From assembly GCF_963576615.1 (NCBI RefSeq), contig NC_088712.1:21047870-21111869 (forward strand): a DNA stretch of 64,000 bases, written 5' to 3'. The stretch is from Watersipora subatra. Taxonomy: Eukaryota > Bryozoa > Gymnolaemata > Cheilostomatida > Watersiporidae. Under the pieces are notes generated by a model that saw only the letters and a list, made by a program, of their open reading frames with translations, had not been told where the DNA came from and searched no databases. The position numbers were made by a program, and so were the translations under genes. Shown here piece by piece: positions 49,608-62,900 of the stretch. Each line of letters begins with the position of its first letter. Positions within the stretch are counted from its first letter, which is position 1.

Positions 49608-50228
49608 TTAGCATAACCTTAGTGTTGTTGGCATTAAATGAATATCCAACTCACTATGATATCGCAGGTAATTATTCCACCTCAACTCAAGGGGTGCAGA
49701 CGCCACAAATTCGTTTACACCAGGATGCATACGCAGGCATTCATGCTCCCCTCGGTGAAGGAGACAATGCGCAAACTCAGCATAATGGCAGCACAAACAT
49801 TCAGGAAGAGATGGCATGTCTTGACAACGCTCGCAGGCACACCACTCTGTAGCCGGTGGTATTAGCTCCTAAAGAAATGAACAGATATGTCTATGCAACC
49901 ATAGCTAATACATCAGGTCGATGTTATCCAACAGTATATCAGTGCAGCACTAGATTTAAATATTAAAATTGTTAATGTTGTCATTCGAGAAAAATCTGTA
50001 ATTATTTTTTCGCAATATTGAAGCGATAATTATCATCATTAAAATCATATATAATAATATTCGTTCTATCACTCTCAAGCTAAAACTATTACTACTAGCT
50101 AGCTTGGCACATAAGAGCTGGCTAGTGGCGGTGCTTACTTGCTGGGAGGTTTTATTCTGTTGAGGATTTTCTTCAGATAGAGCGTCAGGCTCGAAACGCC
50201 AGGGTCTTAACTCTTCAGAATTTGACAT
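49608..50228 (-). CDS. P2RX7-C-like zinc-site protein of the Kolobok-like element
   Basis: Exon one 50139-50228 (ATG at 50228) ends CAA|GTAAGC; exon two 49608-49868 starts after TTTAG; both in phase 0, 116 residues. Exon one reads L-R-P-W-R-F-E-P, an N-terminal motif recalled from stand-alone P2RX7-C-domain proteins. Exon two has W-C-A-C-E-R-C, then L-P-E-C-L-C-C-H-Y and H-P-G-V, the cysteine pattern of the zinc-bearing cytoplasmic domain of P2X7 receptors. The frame stops soon after the helical segment N-N-Y-L-R-Y. A relic of the next segment (N-S-C-V-T-H-L) may follow in another frame at 49391-49606, so this copy is likely truncated. Function within the transposon is unknown; the link to transposition is inferred from its place inside the terminal repeats. 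Confidence 0.65.
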
Positions 50229-50618
50229 TTTTTATGATCGCAACTCAGACATGAATAGTCGAACGGAATGGCCAAGCCGAAACTGTAAAGTAGCGAGCAT
50301 CTATATTTGATACGGGGTCTTAGGTAAAACCCGAAGTGATTATCATAAACTATTGCTACGATAAGTTTGATATTGAGCTTTTTATTGGCCTTTCAATTCA
50401 CGCGAGAACATCACGTGACAAGACAATAACCATACAGCGCGGATACGTCATCGAAATCAAGAGATTCCAATCTACGGCGGCTCTTTGTTTTTGAGCTTTT
50501 AAGAGCTTTTAATCACATTTCCACATATTTGGCACCTACCACACAACAGAGTAAAACATGGCGAATCTTTTGATACCAAATAACTGTAATGTGAATTTTG
50601 TTGCAAGTCAACCTTTAA

Positions 50619-51113
50619 CAAATGTTTAGCATATACCGGTGCAACTCCGGGCACTCACCTAGTTGTATATATAACCACCCTATAACCATCTCTCGGTGAG
50701 TATCTTCCCACTTTAGTGATACGCTTTCTACGATTATATCTGTATTTGTTGTATTATACTTTGTATTTGTATATGTCTGTTTTCAAGTTCAGTACTCTTA
50801 TATCCCCTCACAATGTCAGAAAAAAACACTACTCAAATATAATCAGCTAATAAGCATAGAAAATCCAGGTGTTGTGTTGTACTACACAATAAAAGGATAA
50901 ACAATGCAGTAAAACTACAAGACATCTGGTAGTACATTACTGTACATACTGCCAATGTTTACAAAATGGTTAGGCCCATTCACTTCGGATATTTTAGTCT
51001 AGCCTAGATTTTTAAAATCTTGAAATTTATGACTAAAATATTAAATAGGACTTTAATACACAACCATAACAGTAAATAATTAATGTATTTAATTATAATT
51101 AACAATTTTAGTT
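50619..51113. other. Non-coding interval
   Basis: A Helitron-type 3' end (CCGGTGCAACTCCGGGCACT then CACCTAG|T, about 50635-50664) immediately follows the Kolobok-like element, which may thus sit within an older Helitron-like sequence. Nothing else is recognisable. Confidence 0.4.
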
Positions 51114-52279
51114 TACTAGAAATTCCACTGTCACACAGCCCACGACCAAAGTGATAATGGAAAATAGAAAGGGTACTGTTGGTTGTTGAAAAAGTACTTC
51201 TCAGCAGGAATTGACAGAGTATAGTGTAAATGAGATTTGTTTGAAATAGAAATGTTCTAGAAATATCTTGAAAAGCTTGGTTTAATACAATAATAAATCA
51301 CACAAAAATCACACCTAATCTACTACTATCTCAAACCTGTTTTACAACAATAAAAAAAAATATTAATTTAAGCTTTAGGCCTAATCTACTGTAATGTATG
51401 TAATTCAACAACAATAAAGAAATATGTTCATTATAACTCTGAAATGCAAAAATAGAAGTAAAATGGCAAGCTACTGTGTACTATATACAGTTTGAAAATT
51501 GGTTGTGTTGAATGTAGAATGGTATTGATAGTGATCTTAAACAGAAAGCAAGTATGAGCATTCACGCGTCTTAAGGTTTTCTGCAAACTTTTGCTGCAAA
51601 ATAAAAAATGTTCTCGTCATAAAGGAGCGTTGTAGTTCGGCATAACTTGTACATAAGTTGTAAAGAATTTCGGCTAACTATTAGTTAGCCGAAAATAGGT
51701 TTTAAATAATGAAACCTTCGGTGATTGGGCAAGAAAACATAGGCTGATAAACTGTGTACCACAATTTTGTACCAGTAATTCGGTCTACGCTTCAAACGGT
51801 CTACGTTTATTACAGAAACCTTCGAATGAATTCGATTACAAGTAAACAATGCCAGACTGGTGAAATGAGCACGGTTTTCTCGTGAAATGCGCACTGCTAA
51901 ATAGTTCTACTATCTGTCGCACGGCTTTATTGGCGTATCGTAGGCCAGTCTTAACTTTTATTAAACCAAGCTTTTCAAACGTTTTGTGGCAGTTTTCATC
52001 CAAATTATTCTGTCTATTTGTGTATAATTCGATCAGATGGGTAAGTTTTAAGATAATGCCGACGGTTTACAAAGAATTGGTAACATATTTAAATAGGCTT
52101 AAATGTGTTTTGTATCGTTATTATACTTTAACGACTCTACAAAACGATGGTTAAATTTGTTGATGAGATTTCAAAACAAGGGTTCGTCTGATTGTTGATG
52201 AATAATTTTCGTAAGTTGTGTGCACATGCATTTATCATAAAAACTCTCAAACTTCGCATCCGCTCGTTTGGTCGTGGGA
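51114..52279 (-). mobile_element. Helitron-like element, larger family (copy 2)
   Basis: Same ends as 34328-36313: CTAGAAATTCCACTGTCAC at the left and GGTCGTGGGAC at the right. The shared body runs from AATCACACCTAATCTACTAC (51306) to the right end. The 880-bp insert with the N/Q-rich frame is missing. Short open frames on both strands near 51685-52154 are mirrored in copy 1 but with indels, so they are unlikely to be genes. Confidence 0.5.
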
Positions 52280-52795
52280 CAATAATTTCTCCTCCATATG
52301 CAGTTTCTCGATAGCTTATATTAGCAGTAACTTACAAATGTATCGGATACAAATGTTTTTAATGTAAAGGTTTAAATATTAATGCTCAAACAGATTAAAA
52401 CAGTTTTTACTTCTTTGGTAGTCTGAAATTCTCATGAGTTCTACAAGCAATGACATCTCTTGACTCTGCTGTACAGTCTTATTAGACTGCCAGTAGAAAT
52501 AACCTTGCTGGTCACCTTAACATATTGAGCTTGTCACCTCCACTTCATATAAAAATCTTTCAATGCACAAGACTTCAGCAAAAACTCAAAAGCGTTTAGC
52601 TCTCTGATTGGTTAATTCATGAAAAACCAATTCATCTGGAACCTAACCGCAAAATATTTCATATTAAAAGGTTTATCAAAATTATTTTGTACGATCTAAC
52701 AAATACTGACCTCATAAATACTTCCGTATTACTTAGTAACTGAAATTACAATACTCGACTTTACATTTGATGAATTGCTATGGTTTGCTCTATTG

Positions 52796-53431
52796 AAATA
52801 CATGTACTTCAAAGTATCAAGACCGCATTAAACAAAGAACTACTATTAGCCTGAGACAGTTATTAATTATTTCTATAGTGTTGCTTTCAGTTTTAACAAA
52901 AAAGACGTAAAGCTCTAAGGATTGATTGTTATTGATGTAAACGATTTATTATTAATATGATTTTGTGGACACTTTTATACTGATCATTTGATATTATGGG
53001 TTCATTAAGATAAAAGATTTGTAAAGGTTTTGTGCGACCTTCACTTTCCTCCACTAGTACAAGACTCCTGCATGAGTACAATACATATATTTCTGCTTGG
53101 TTCATCAAGGTGTACAAGAAAGAATCAAGTAACAGGCAATGAACAGGCCCAGAACAGCTCTGCTCTCTACTGCAAATGTTCGTGCTTATATAGCTGCTAA
53201 ACTCCGCCCCTGTTCTGCTTGGTTAGACCCGGCACGGCTCGGTCCAGCTCGGTTCGGTACCGAGTCGGTACGGCTTTGGCTTGACTCGGCTTGGCTGTAC
53301 ATCGGCTTGGCTATATGTAAGGGAACGCCATCCACCACACATTGTCAAAGTGGTGGTCAAATGAAGGTGGCTGTCAAATAGAGGGTGACGTTCAAATAAA
53401 GGTGGCGTTCAATTAGAGGTTTTACGATATT
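52796..53431. mobile_element. Truncated pogo/Tigger-like element, third copy
   Basis: Begins with ATGTACTTCAAAGTATC as near 44822 and ends GGCGTTCAATTAGAGG then TTTTACGATA. A G/C-richer insert at about 53030-53330, with CGGCT/CGGTA repeats, interrupts it and has no match elsewhere in the window. Confidence 0.45.
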
Positions 53432-53940
53432 TTGGGAGCCTATCATTTATGTCGTCTAGACTTTAGTCTCAGTTGGCCTTTTTTATGAGGCAAACCTAAA
53501 CAGCTTTATATTTTAACCAACTAAACTAATGTGTTGGTAAGTTTTTTGTATATTTTTTGATTGTAAGTAAAAATATGTAGCATTAAGAATCATGACACCC
53601 AACAGTGGAAGAAAAGCATTTTCCGAACACAAGTCTCAAAACACAAACACAAAGAAACTTATGAACAAAATTACGATATACCAAAACAGGAAAGACAAAA
53701 AAAAGGAGCAAAACTCAGTATTTGGTAATAAAATTGCAAAAATAATGTTATTCTGTAAATATTGACATTATCAATTCAACTCTTGCAAAATATTGGCAAT
53801 CTAAAACCACAAAATATTGAAAGGTAAACATTAAGGATTAGGATGTGTGCAACTTTATAAAACGGGTCTTTGCATTTACTGACATCAATGAAGATGTGAT
53901 GATTCACTGTTTAGACTGTTAGTATTACATTTCTGTATGG

Positions 53941-56900
53941 TTAAGCTCTACACAGGTTGAAGAGTTTAAGACCGTTATCACCACAGGCTATAGCAATCTG
54001 TTCAGCTGAAGGAGACACGGCTATATCAGTTACATTCACAGACCGCAAGTATTGGTGAGTCAGGACTTTCAAGATGTTACCTAAAACAAATCATTGTATA
54101 AAGATCATTTAGGCAGCAGGGATAAACTGAACCAAGCTGTAGAATGACACACAAGAAGAGAAGGATGTCAACCAGGTGTTGATTCCTCCAACGTTGAAGA
54201 TAAACTTTCATGAAATTTTACTTGATTTAATCAGAAAGTAGTTTTCTATCATTTCCAATTGTTTTTGATGTCTTACTGTCAGGATGTTTAAAGATTAAAA
54301 TCGACAAAACTTGGTAGCGGTTAAAACACTCAGATCAAGCAAAAGTGCAATTAAGGCGTCTATCAGATAGCCTGTTCACGTCTGATAGACGTGAACAGGC
54401 TGTCTGATAAATACTCATAACACTGCAACTTGAACGCAATTGGCAATATCAACTATCAGCTACCAGTGATGTCATTTTCCACGTACTTTTCTTTTGAGCA
54501 TTCTAACCGTGATCAAGTTTTGTCGAGTTTAATCTCCGAACAACCTGGTAGTCAGACCACCTCAAACATAAAAAATAATCGCAAATGATAAAAAATACCA
54601 ATACTTTCTGATAAGACTAAAATTTTGTATAAGTTCCGCTTTAAAGATCAACCACCTGCAACCACCTGCGATAGTTTCAGTCATTAATAATGGCTCAAGT
54701 ATTAAGAAGCAAACACAAAGCAATTTTGTCGTGGGCATCATGAAGAGTGTGAAAATATTGCTGGCGTGTGCCCAAACAAATGATTCACCAGTGAGCGGTA
54801 ACGCAGTCACATGGGCACGCAGGTGCACCCATAAACAGCCAAATACCGTAACATTCTGTATAACCAGTTTCTTCGTAGTTGTTAATCTATATATATATTT
54901 CTCAAAGTTTTTCGTTTATCTATCCAGTTAGAGAGATAAAGTTTTATGAACGAAAAATCCTCTTCACACTGGATTTGAACTCACAAAGATTTCAACCACA
55001 AGTTTGCAAACACGCTAACTTAACATCAAGGTTCAGCCGTTTTGTCCCTTCCGTAGCTCTTACCATCCTGTATATCCTTTTTTCGACTGCACACATTAAA
55101 TTATTAGCTAATACAGTGCGTCCTCGAGTTACAATGATCCTGTTATAAGATTTTTTTGCCTTGCAATATAGAACACAATGTTTTTCTGTCCTAGCCATAC
55201 GAGGATAAAAATCTTTTCAACTTTTTCCACCATGTGATATTAAAAAAGATTTCTCTCAAAATTAAAATTGGGCAGTCGGTGTACTGATTACGTGGAAATG
55301 ACAAAAATGCGAATATGCTATTTGCTAAAATCCCTCTCATAATGCCTGAAAAAGATACAATGCTTACTTTCTCTCTCTCAGTTCAGCGTTATTCGTTACA
55401 AGTTATAGCAAAAATCAAACCAGAAACAAATAGGTAATAAAATTTTAAATGGTAACTTTGCTTCAATTATGTGCTTACTAAGCTCAATTCATTTAAGTTA
55501 AATTCAACATGAATGTTGTACATCTGTCTTAAAGTTAAGAACTTCCTAAAGTACGTACTGCAAGTAGTACATTGTAATGTTACATTTAATTGCAGATCAT
55601 AACCACTAAATATGCTAAATTTACTGTATATTAACTTTTTCATACACACACTTCTATGCAGTAATTGTTATTATTAATTCAACAAATTCATGCTTGTTAA
55701 TTTGTTCGCTCAGTTTGTATTATTTGTATCATTACCAAATTTTATTGCAATAGCAATTTTGTAATCATATCAAAACAGACTTTATTTGGCCATTACTTAC
55801 CATTTACAAGGGTATAGACATTAAATCTATAAATTAAGAGAAAAAATATAACAAATTAACAGTTGTTTTATGTTTTTTCTTAATTTATTTCAACCGCACA
55901 AAACTCTTTTTTATGATATGAAGTTTAGAAGTTACAGTTGTTTGAAAGAGCTTAAAAACGTTTACAGTTGTTTTATTTTTTCTCTTAATTTGTTTGAGCT
56001 GCACAACACATTTTTCTTATGGTATGAGGTTTAAAAGTTGGAACGGTAACTATTGTTATATATTAAATAACAACAAATTTTCTGTGTATGGATTTTTTTA
56101 TTATCCAGAAAACGCCGAGCATTTTTCTAGTAAATAAATATCTGAAAATATGGCGTTGTCTAGACAACGAAATAAACTGCTTCTGCTTTTGTTAGGCCGA
56201 TCTCACTTTCACCAATTGCACACTACAAGACATAAGGAAAAACTATTCTGGGTTCAAACCCCTAACCTTGTTAATAATTAATTTAATATATAATTTGCTT
56301 TATGGCAGTTTTTTAATTTTAATAGAATAATAATTATAATAAAATAACTGTATTTAAATTGAGGCCGAACCATGAAAAAGCAAAAGGAATTAACATAATT
56401 AATAATCAAGGTAAAACATATCAGCCAAGCTTCTGTTATGATCTGAGTGAATCCACTCACCAAATGGTGAAAGGACATAGAGTCCACCAAGGTGTCCAAC
56501 ATAGATGTACTCATCAGAGCCGACACAGATTCCTGAGGGATGATCAAGTTTATCTGACTTCCACAAGATTGTCATAGTCTTTGAAGGTAGAGGTTGTTGA
56601 TACTTGTACAAACGATCTGTACCAAGTACTAGGATACCTCCATCTGAGGAGACGGTGATCTCTTGCGGTGAAGATATGTCATTTAATGTGTAAGAGCTGA
56701 GCAGATCACCATTTAAAGAGAAAATATCAAAACCATTTGTGTCCAAAATATGAATATTTGAAGTCTGTGAATTAATCACCACTTTGATTGTTTGAGAGGA
56801 GAATGGACGAGAGTCGAGTTGTTGCATCATCTTGAAAACTTTGTCGCACCTTTCCAACTGCGCTGTATAGCCTTGCTGCAAGCTAACTCGAACAGCACTC

Positions 56901-59900
56901 GATCGAGAGTTGTGAAAAGTCGGTTGAGCAGGGGCAAATATAGAATTTCCTGAGAAAGCTGGCTGTGCAACACCCACATTTTCATCTCGGCATTGTTTTC
57001 TTATCCAAGCTAAATATTCAGGATGAGCCCTTAGATTTGCCTGCTTGTTGCTCTGAATGAGAGACAAGACATGGCCACTCGGTGTGTATGATTGAAGATG
57101 AATCAAGTCTTTATCATAAACGTTTACACTTGCTTCATGGGCACTAACTAGTTGTTCTTTAGAGTTCCATAAAATGATTTTACCCGCTGATGTTACAGAT
57201 GTAACAAAGTTGAGTGTGTGGGGTGGTGATAATATAAGGAACTGAGTTGCATCTTGGTTGGAGACATTTTCTGTAAACATTGAACACAATAATAAGCATG
57301 CTCAGACATTGCAAAGTTGACTAAATCAGTATTTCATAAATATTGTCAATTCTCGACTTACACATTATGTTCCAATATTCACTTTGTATGTGGAAAAATC
57401 ATATACTAGATGAATGCCCGGCATTGCACGAGTAATAAATAAGATTTTGCAAAAAAAATTTATTTTAATCAACATTACAACATTTACCATTCTAGTTTTT
57501 AAATGTTCAAACCATTTCTGTGTGCTGTGTTTATGTCTGTGTAATTCATAGTGTACCGGCTGCTGTGCTTCCAACAGCTTTAAATTGATTGCAATAGTTG
57601 TGTTGGCCAGGTGATTTTAACCATTTTTCTTGATACCCTACAGGATTAATTTATTCGCGGAGTTATATTTCGCGAAAATTGCCATTTCATGCATATTTGC
57701 GCTTAATTTATTCGCGGCTGAAAACTGTCCCTCTCTATGAAGAGTTAACTAACTACAGAGTTATAACTACACATACGAGTCGATCGTGCTAAGCTATAAA
57801 TTTTTTGCTGCGTTCAGAGGTTTTCACGAATATTCCTAGATTTGGGGGCCTTTGATGAACCAACAATTTGTGGTAAGTAATGAGTTTTTCACCTTTACTA
57901 AATTAGTTGAGTTTTACTTTGGTTCTTCGGTAAAACGCAATATTTATTTTTTCCATCCCTACCGCTTATTTATTTGTTTTAGTGTGAGAGAGATTTTTCA
58001 TCATACACGGAAGCACAATGATTGCAAGGGTGGTAGATGTCATTCTTAGAAGATCACCAATCATTCAGGGCGGTCTTGAAATTGAGGTAGAAGTGACCGC
58101 AGCTGCTAACGAGGAGAATATATCTGTTTTAAAAAAGGAAAAAAAGACGCCTTTACGAGCACAAATTTTTGGCCAACCGGCAGAACTTTGCAATAGTAAG
58201 CCACGAGGAGCGTTCTGATGATAACTTCCTTACCCGTCATGTAGTAGCGAGAGAATCGCCTTTAACATCTACCCAAGAGAGTGACAGCGAAAGAGAGCAA
58301 TAGAATAGAATAAAGAGAGAATAGAGCTGCTATTACCAAAATAACTAGTCGGAGAGCACCATTGCACACTAGTATTCACTTATCAAGTATACCAGTTTAA
58401 TTTTATTGCTAGACAACCGCCATATGAACTAAACTGTTTATATTTACTCCATTCATCGTTTGTAAAATTTTATTTGCATTTGAAATATTCTATTTGTACT
58501 CTCAAGTTTGTAATAAATTATAATATATCTATACATGAAATAAAATATATAATTTAATCATGTTTGCTGCAGCGATATCAAGGAGTTGTTGTCGATGAAG
58601 GGGGTCTAGGTTGACTGGTTGCTTCTCTGCCAATATTCCTGCCTTGATGAATATTACTACTTGTCTCTAGTTTTCGTAATCGGAGTAGGTTGTTTCATTC
58701 TCAATCTGCAGTTAACACAAAAAGAAAAAATATTAATAAGTGTTAAGGAAGTACAAAAACAATAGCTGAAGTATTTAATGAAAGCGATTAGTTTTTAAAC
58801 AAGAATTAACTAATGCAGTTAATTATAGAAAAACGTATCTGCACTGCAAATCAAATACATACCATAATGTCCAGATCAGAATCATGATCGTCCTCAACTT
58901 CGGTATTACAGGTTGATGGAGTTGATTTCAATGTAAAAAGACTAGGAGAGATTTTTTGCGATGACGAAGCCATGCCGAATAACATGTGAAAACCTTGAAA
59001 TTTTTGGTAAAGTTTGATGCAATGGCAATAAAACTCGAAGCCCGGCGATGATTTTAAAGAAGTTTTGGAAATCAGCTACGTTTAGTACTTCTGCCTAGCG
59101 GCAATTTTTGCGATGACGCCATTCTGCATATCTTGTGACAACCTTGAATAATTTTGTAAAGAAATGTGATGCATTGGCAATGGTGTTAGCTCAAAGCCCA
59201 GGCAATGATTTTAAAAATGTTTTGGAACTCAACTACGATTAGTATTTATATTAAAAACTAGAATAGCGACCAGTTTTTAATTGGATGTAGTAGTTATTCT
59301 CCCTTGTGATTAAAAATAGAACTAATTATTCACAAAATTTAATAATTCGCGGAATTGACTGTTCGCAAAATCGCGAATTTTTATAACCAACGAATATTTT
59401 CATACTTTAGGGTATATGAATACGTGTTTTTCTTCTGGTATGGGTTTACGCATTTTTCAGCTGCCTTGTGCAGATGCAGTGAAACCATGAAAGGCTGGCA
59501 CGTATAATGAGTATGTGCCCAATTAATTACATAGTATTGACAGTTGGACAGGGTAATGTATTGGATTAATGGATGTCCACAGAACTGAAGGTTGGAAATT
59601 CAAATCCAGTTCGCAGAAGATTTCTCATTTATAAAATTTTATCGCGATAACTGGACAGATAGACAGACGGACAGACAGATAAACAAACATTGAGATTTAT
59701 GTATATATTTATGTATATTATATATGTATAATTTATGTATATAGACTGGAGCAATTAAGTTTATAAGAATACATAGCATTTATGCTTTCTTAAAGCTTTC
59801 TAATGTTCTCAAATCAAAAATATTAATATATCTAAAATCTATGCTCTCCTAACTCATGTCAACAGTATAGTCTCCTAACTTATCTCAACTCTATACTCTT

Positions 59901-62900
59901 CTAACTTATCTCAACTCTATACTCTCCTAACTTATCTCAACTCTATACTCTCCTAACTTATCTCAACAATATACTCTCCTAACTTATCTCAACTCTACGC
60001 TTTCCTAACTTATCTCAAATGACAGCTTAATACAATAAATAATGAAATCTCACTCATCTACATGTAGAATTTTGCTAGCATACCATTCTGGTTCAATGCG
60101 TTGGAAGAGTACTTGACGTGACTCCTTATCACTGAGCTAATATCACTTTCCTTTAACAAAGAAGAGAGCTCACGTTGAGCGGCGACCACTGACTGCGCTG
60201 AGTTAGACGATGCTCGATGCATAAACTGGAGCAAGCTTTGAAGTTGTTCTCTTTTTCTTTTCATCTTTTTAGATCTAGTGAGAGTTTCCATCTTAGCTGA
60301 TTTCAAAAAAAAACTTCAACTTGTCTTTTGCAGATGCAGATTTGTTTTGAATATCCAAAATCTTGTAATAAAAATATAAAGCAATAGTTATAAATTTTGG
60401 CCACAAACAGTGTATGTGACAAACAGCTGATACAAAACAAAAACTCAGATGAAACTAAAAATGTTATTGTTATTTATAGTAAATTCTGTTAAATATTCGT
60501 TTATTAGTACTTGGAACACTTATTAGTACTTGGAACACTTATTAGTACTTGGAACACTTATTAGTACTTGGAACACTTATTAGTACTTGGAACACTTATT
60601 AGTACTTGGAACACTTATTAGTACTTGGAACACTTATTAGTACTTGGAACACTTATTAGTACTTGGAACACTTATTAGTACTTGGAACACTTATCAGTAC
60701 TTAGAACACTTATAAAGTACTCAGAACACTTATTGGTACTTGGAACACTTATTAGTACTTGGAACACTTATCAGTACTTGGAACACTTATTAGTACGAAG
60801 AACACTTATTAGTATTTATAACACTGATTAGTACTTAGAACACATATTAGTACTTAGAACACTTATTAGTACTTGGAACACTTATTAGTACTTGGAACAC
60901 TTATCAGTACTTAGAACACTTATTAGTACTTGGAACACTTAATAGTACTTGGAACACTTATCAGTACTTAGAACACTTATTAGTACTCAGAACACTTATT
61001 GGTACTTGAAACACTTATTAATACTTGGAACACTTATCAGTACTTAGAACACTTATTAGTACTTGGAACACTTATTAGTACTTGGAACACTTATTAGTAC
61101 TTGGAACACTTATCAGTACTTAGAACACTTATTAGTACTTAGAACACTTATTAGTACTTGGAACACTTATCAGTACTTAGAACACTTATAAAGTACTCAG
61201 AACACTTATTGGTACTTGGAACACTTATTAGTACTTGGAACACTTATCAGTACTTGGAACACTTATTAGTACGAAGAACACTTATTAGTATTTATAACAC
61301 TGATTAGTACTTAGAACACATATTAGTACTTAGAACACTTATTAGTACTTGGAACACTTATTAGTACTTGGAACACTTATCAGTACTTGGAACACTTATT
61401 AGTACGAAGAACACTTAATAGTACTTGGAACACTTATCAGTACTTAGAACACTTATTAGTACTCAGAACACTTATTGGTACTTGGAACACTTATTAATAC
61501 TTGGAACACTTATCAGTACTTAGAACACTTATTAGTACTTGGAACACTTATTAGTACTTGGAACACTTATTAGTACTTGGAACACTTATCAGTACTTAGA
61601 ACACTTATTAGTACTTAGAACACTTATTAGTACTTGGAACACTTATCAGTACTTAGAACACTTATAAAGTACTCAGAACACTTATTGGTACTTGGAACAC
61701 TTATTAGTACTTGGAACACTTATCAGTACTTGGAACACTTATTAGTACGAAGAACACTTATTAGTATTTATAACACTGATTAGTACTTAGAACACATATT
61801 AGTACTTAGAACACTTATTAGTACTTAGAACACTTATTAGTACTTAGAACACTTATTAGAACTTGGAACACTTATTAGTACTTAGAACACTTATCAGTAC
61901 TTGGAACACTTATTAGTACTTAGAACACTTATTAGTACTTGGAACACTTATTAGTACGAAGAACACTTATTAGTATTTATAACACTGATTAGTACTTAGA
62001 ACACATATTAGTACTTAGAACACTTATTAGTACTTAGAACACTTATTAGTACTTAGAACACTTATTAGAACTTGGAACACTTATTAGTACATAGAACACT
62101 TATCAGTACTTGGAACACTTATTAGTACTTGGAACACTTATTAGAACTTGGAACACTTATTAGTACTTAAAACACTTATTAGTACTTAGAACACTTATTA
62201 GTACTTAGAACACTTATTAGTACTTAAAACACTTATCAGTACTTGGAACACTTATCAGTACTTGGAACACTTATTAGTACTTGGAACACTTATTAGTACC
62301 CAAAACACTTATTAGTACTTGGAACACTTATTCGAACTTAGAACACTTATTAGTACTTGGAACACTTATTAGTATGAAGAACACTTAATAGTACATAGAA
62401 CACTTATCAGTACTTGGAACACTTATTAGTACTTGGAACACTTATTAGTACTTAGAACACTTATCAGTACTTAGAACACTTATCAGTACTTGGAACACTT
62501 ATTAGTACTTAGAACACTTATTAGTACTTGGAACACTTATTAGTATGAAGAACACTTAATAGTACATAGAACACTTATCAGTACTTGGAACACTTATTAG
62601 TACTTGGAACACTTATTAGTACTTAGAACACTTATCAGTACTTGGAACACTTATCAGTACTTGGAACACTTATTAGTATGAAGAACACTTAATAGTACAT
62701 AGAACACTTATCAGTACTTGGAACACTTATTAGTACTTGGAACACTTATTAGTACTTAGAACACTTATCAGTACTTAGAACACTTATCAGTACTTGGAAC
62801 ACTTATTAGTACTTAGAACACTTATTAGTACTTGGAACACTTATTAGTATGAAGAACACTTAATAGTACATAGAACACTTATCAGTACTTGGAACACTTA

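Larger units (their letters stand above)
46563..50618. mobile_element. Long Kolobok-like DNA transposon carrying two genes
   Basis: TTAA at 46563-46566 and 50615-50618 flank inverted ends beginning AGGTTGACTTGCAACAAAAT that match for about 135 bp. Inside are a THAP-like transposase on the plus strand and a small zinc-site gene on the minus strand. TTAA targets together with a THAP-type transposase fit the Kolobok superfamily; piggyBac also uses TTAA but its transposase is different. The copies at 6439-7322 and 38040-38935 are deletion derivatives. The copy is probably inactive because the transposase is damaged. Confidence 0.8.
57634..59414. mobile_element. TA-flanked element with TACCCTA ends
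   Basis: Left end TACCCTACAGGATTAATTTA then TTCGCGG; right end TTCGCGAATT, CGAATATTTTCATACTTT, AGGGTA. The inverted ends share TACCCTA and TTCGCG blocks with TA outside. Length is 1,781 bp. It lies in an intron of the TRIM-like gene. Inside is a 125-bp tandem duplication (about 58975-59095 and 59100-59225). The superfamily is unresolved; TA duplication suggests the Tc1/mariner-like group. Confidence 0.5.

Noticed and set aside
53139..53381. 80-codon plus-strand frame
   Set aside because: Built from CGGCT/CGGTA-type short repeats within a decayed transposon; repeated A-R-L-G-P-like residues reflect the repeat.
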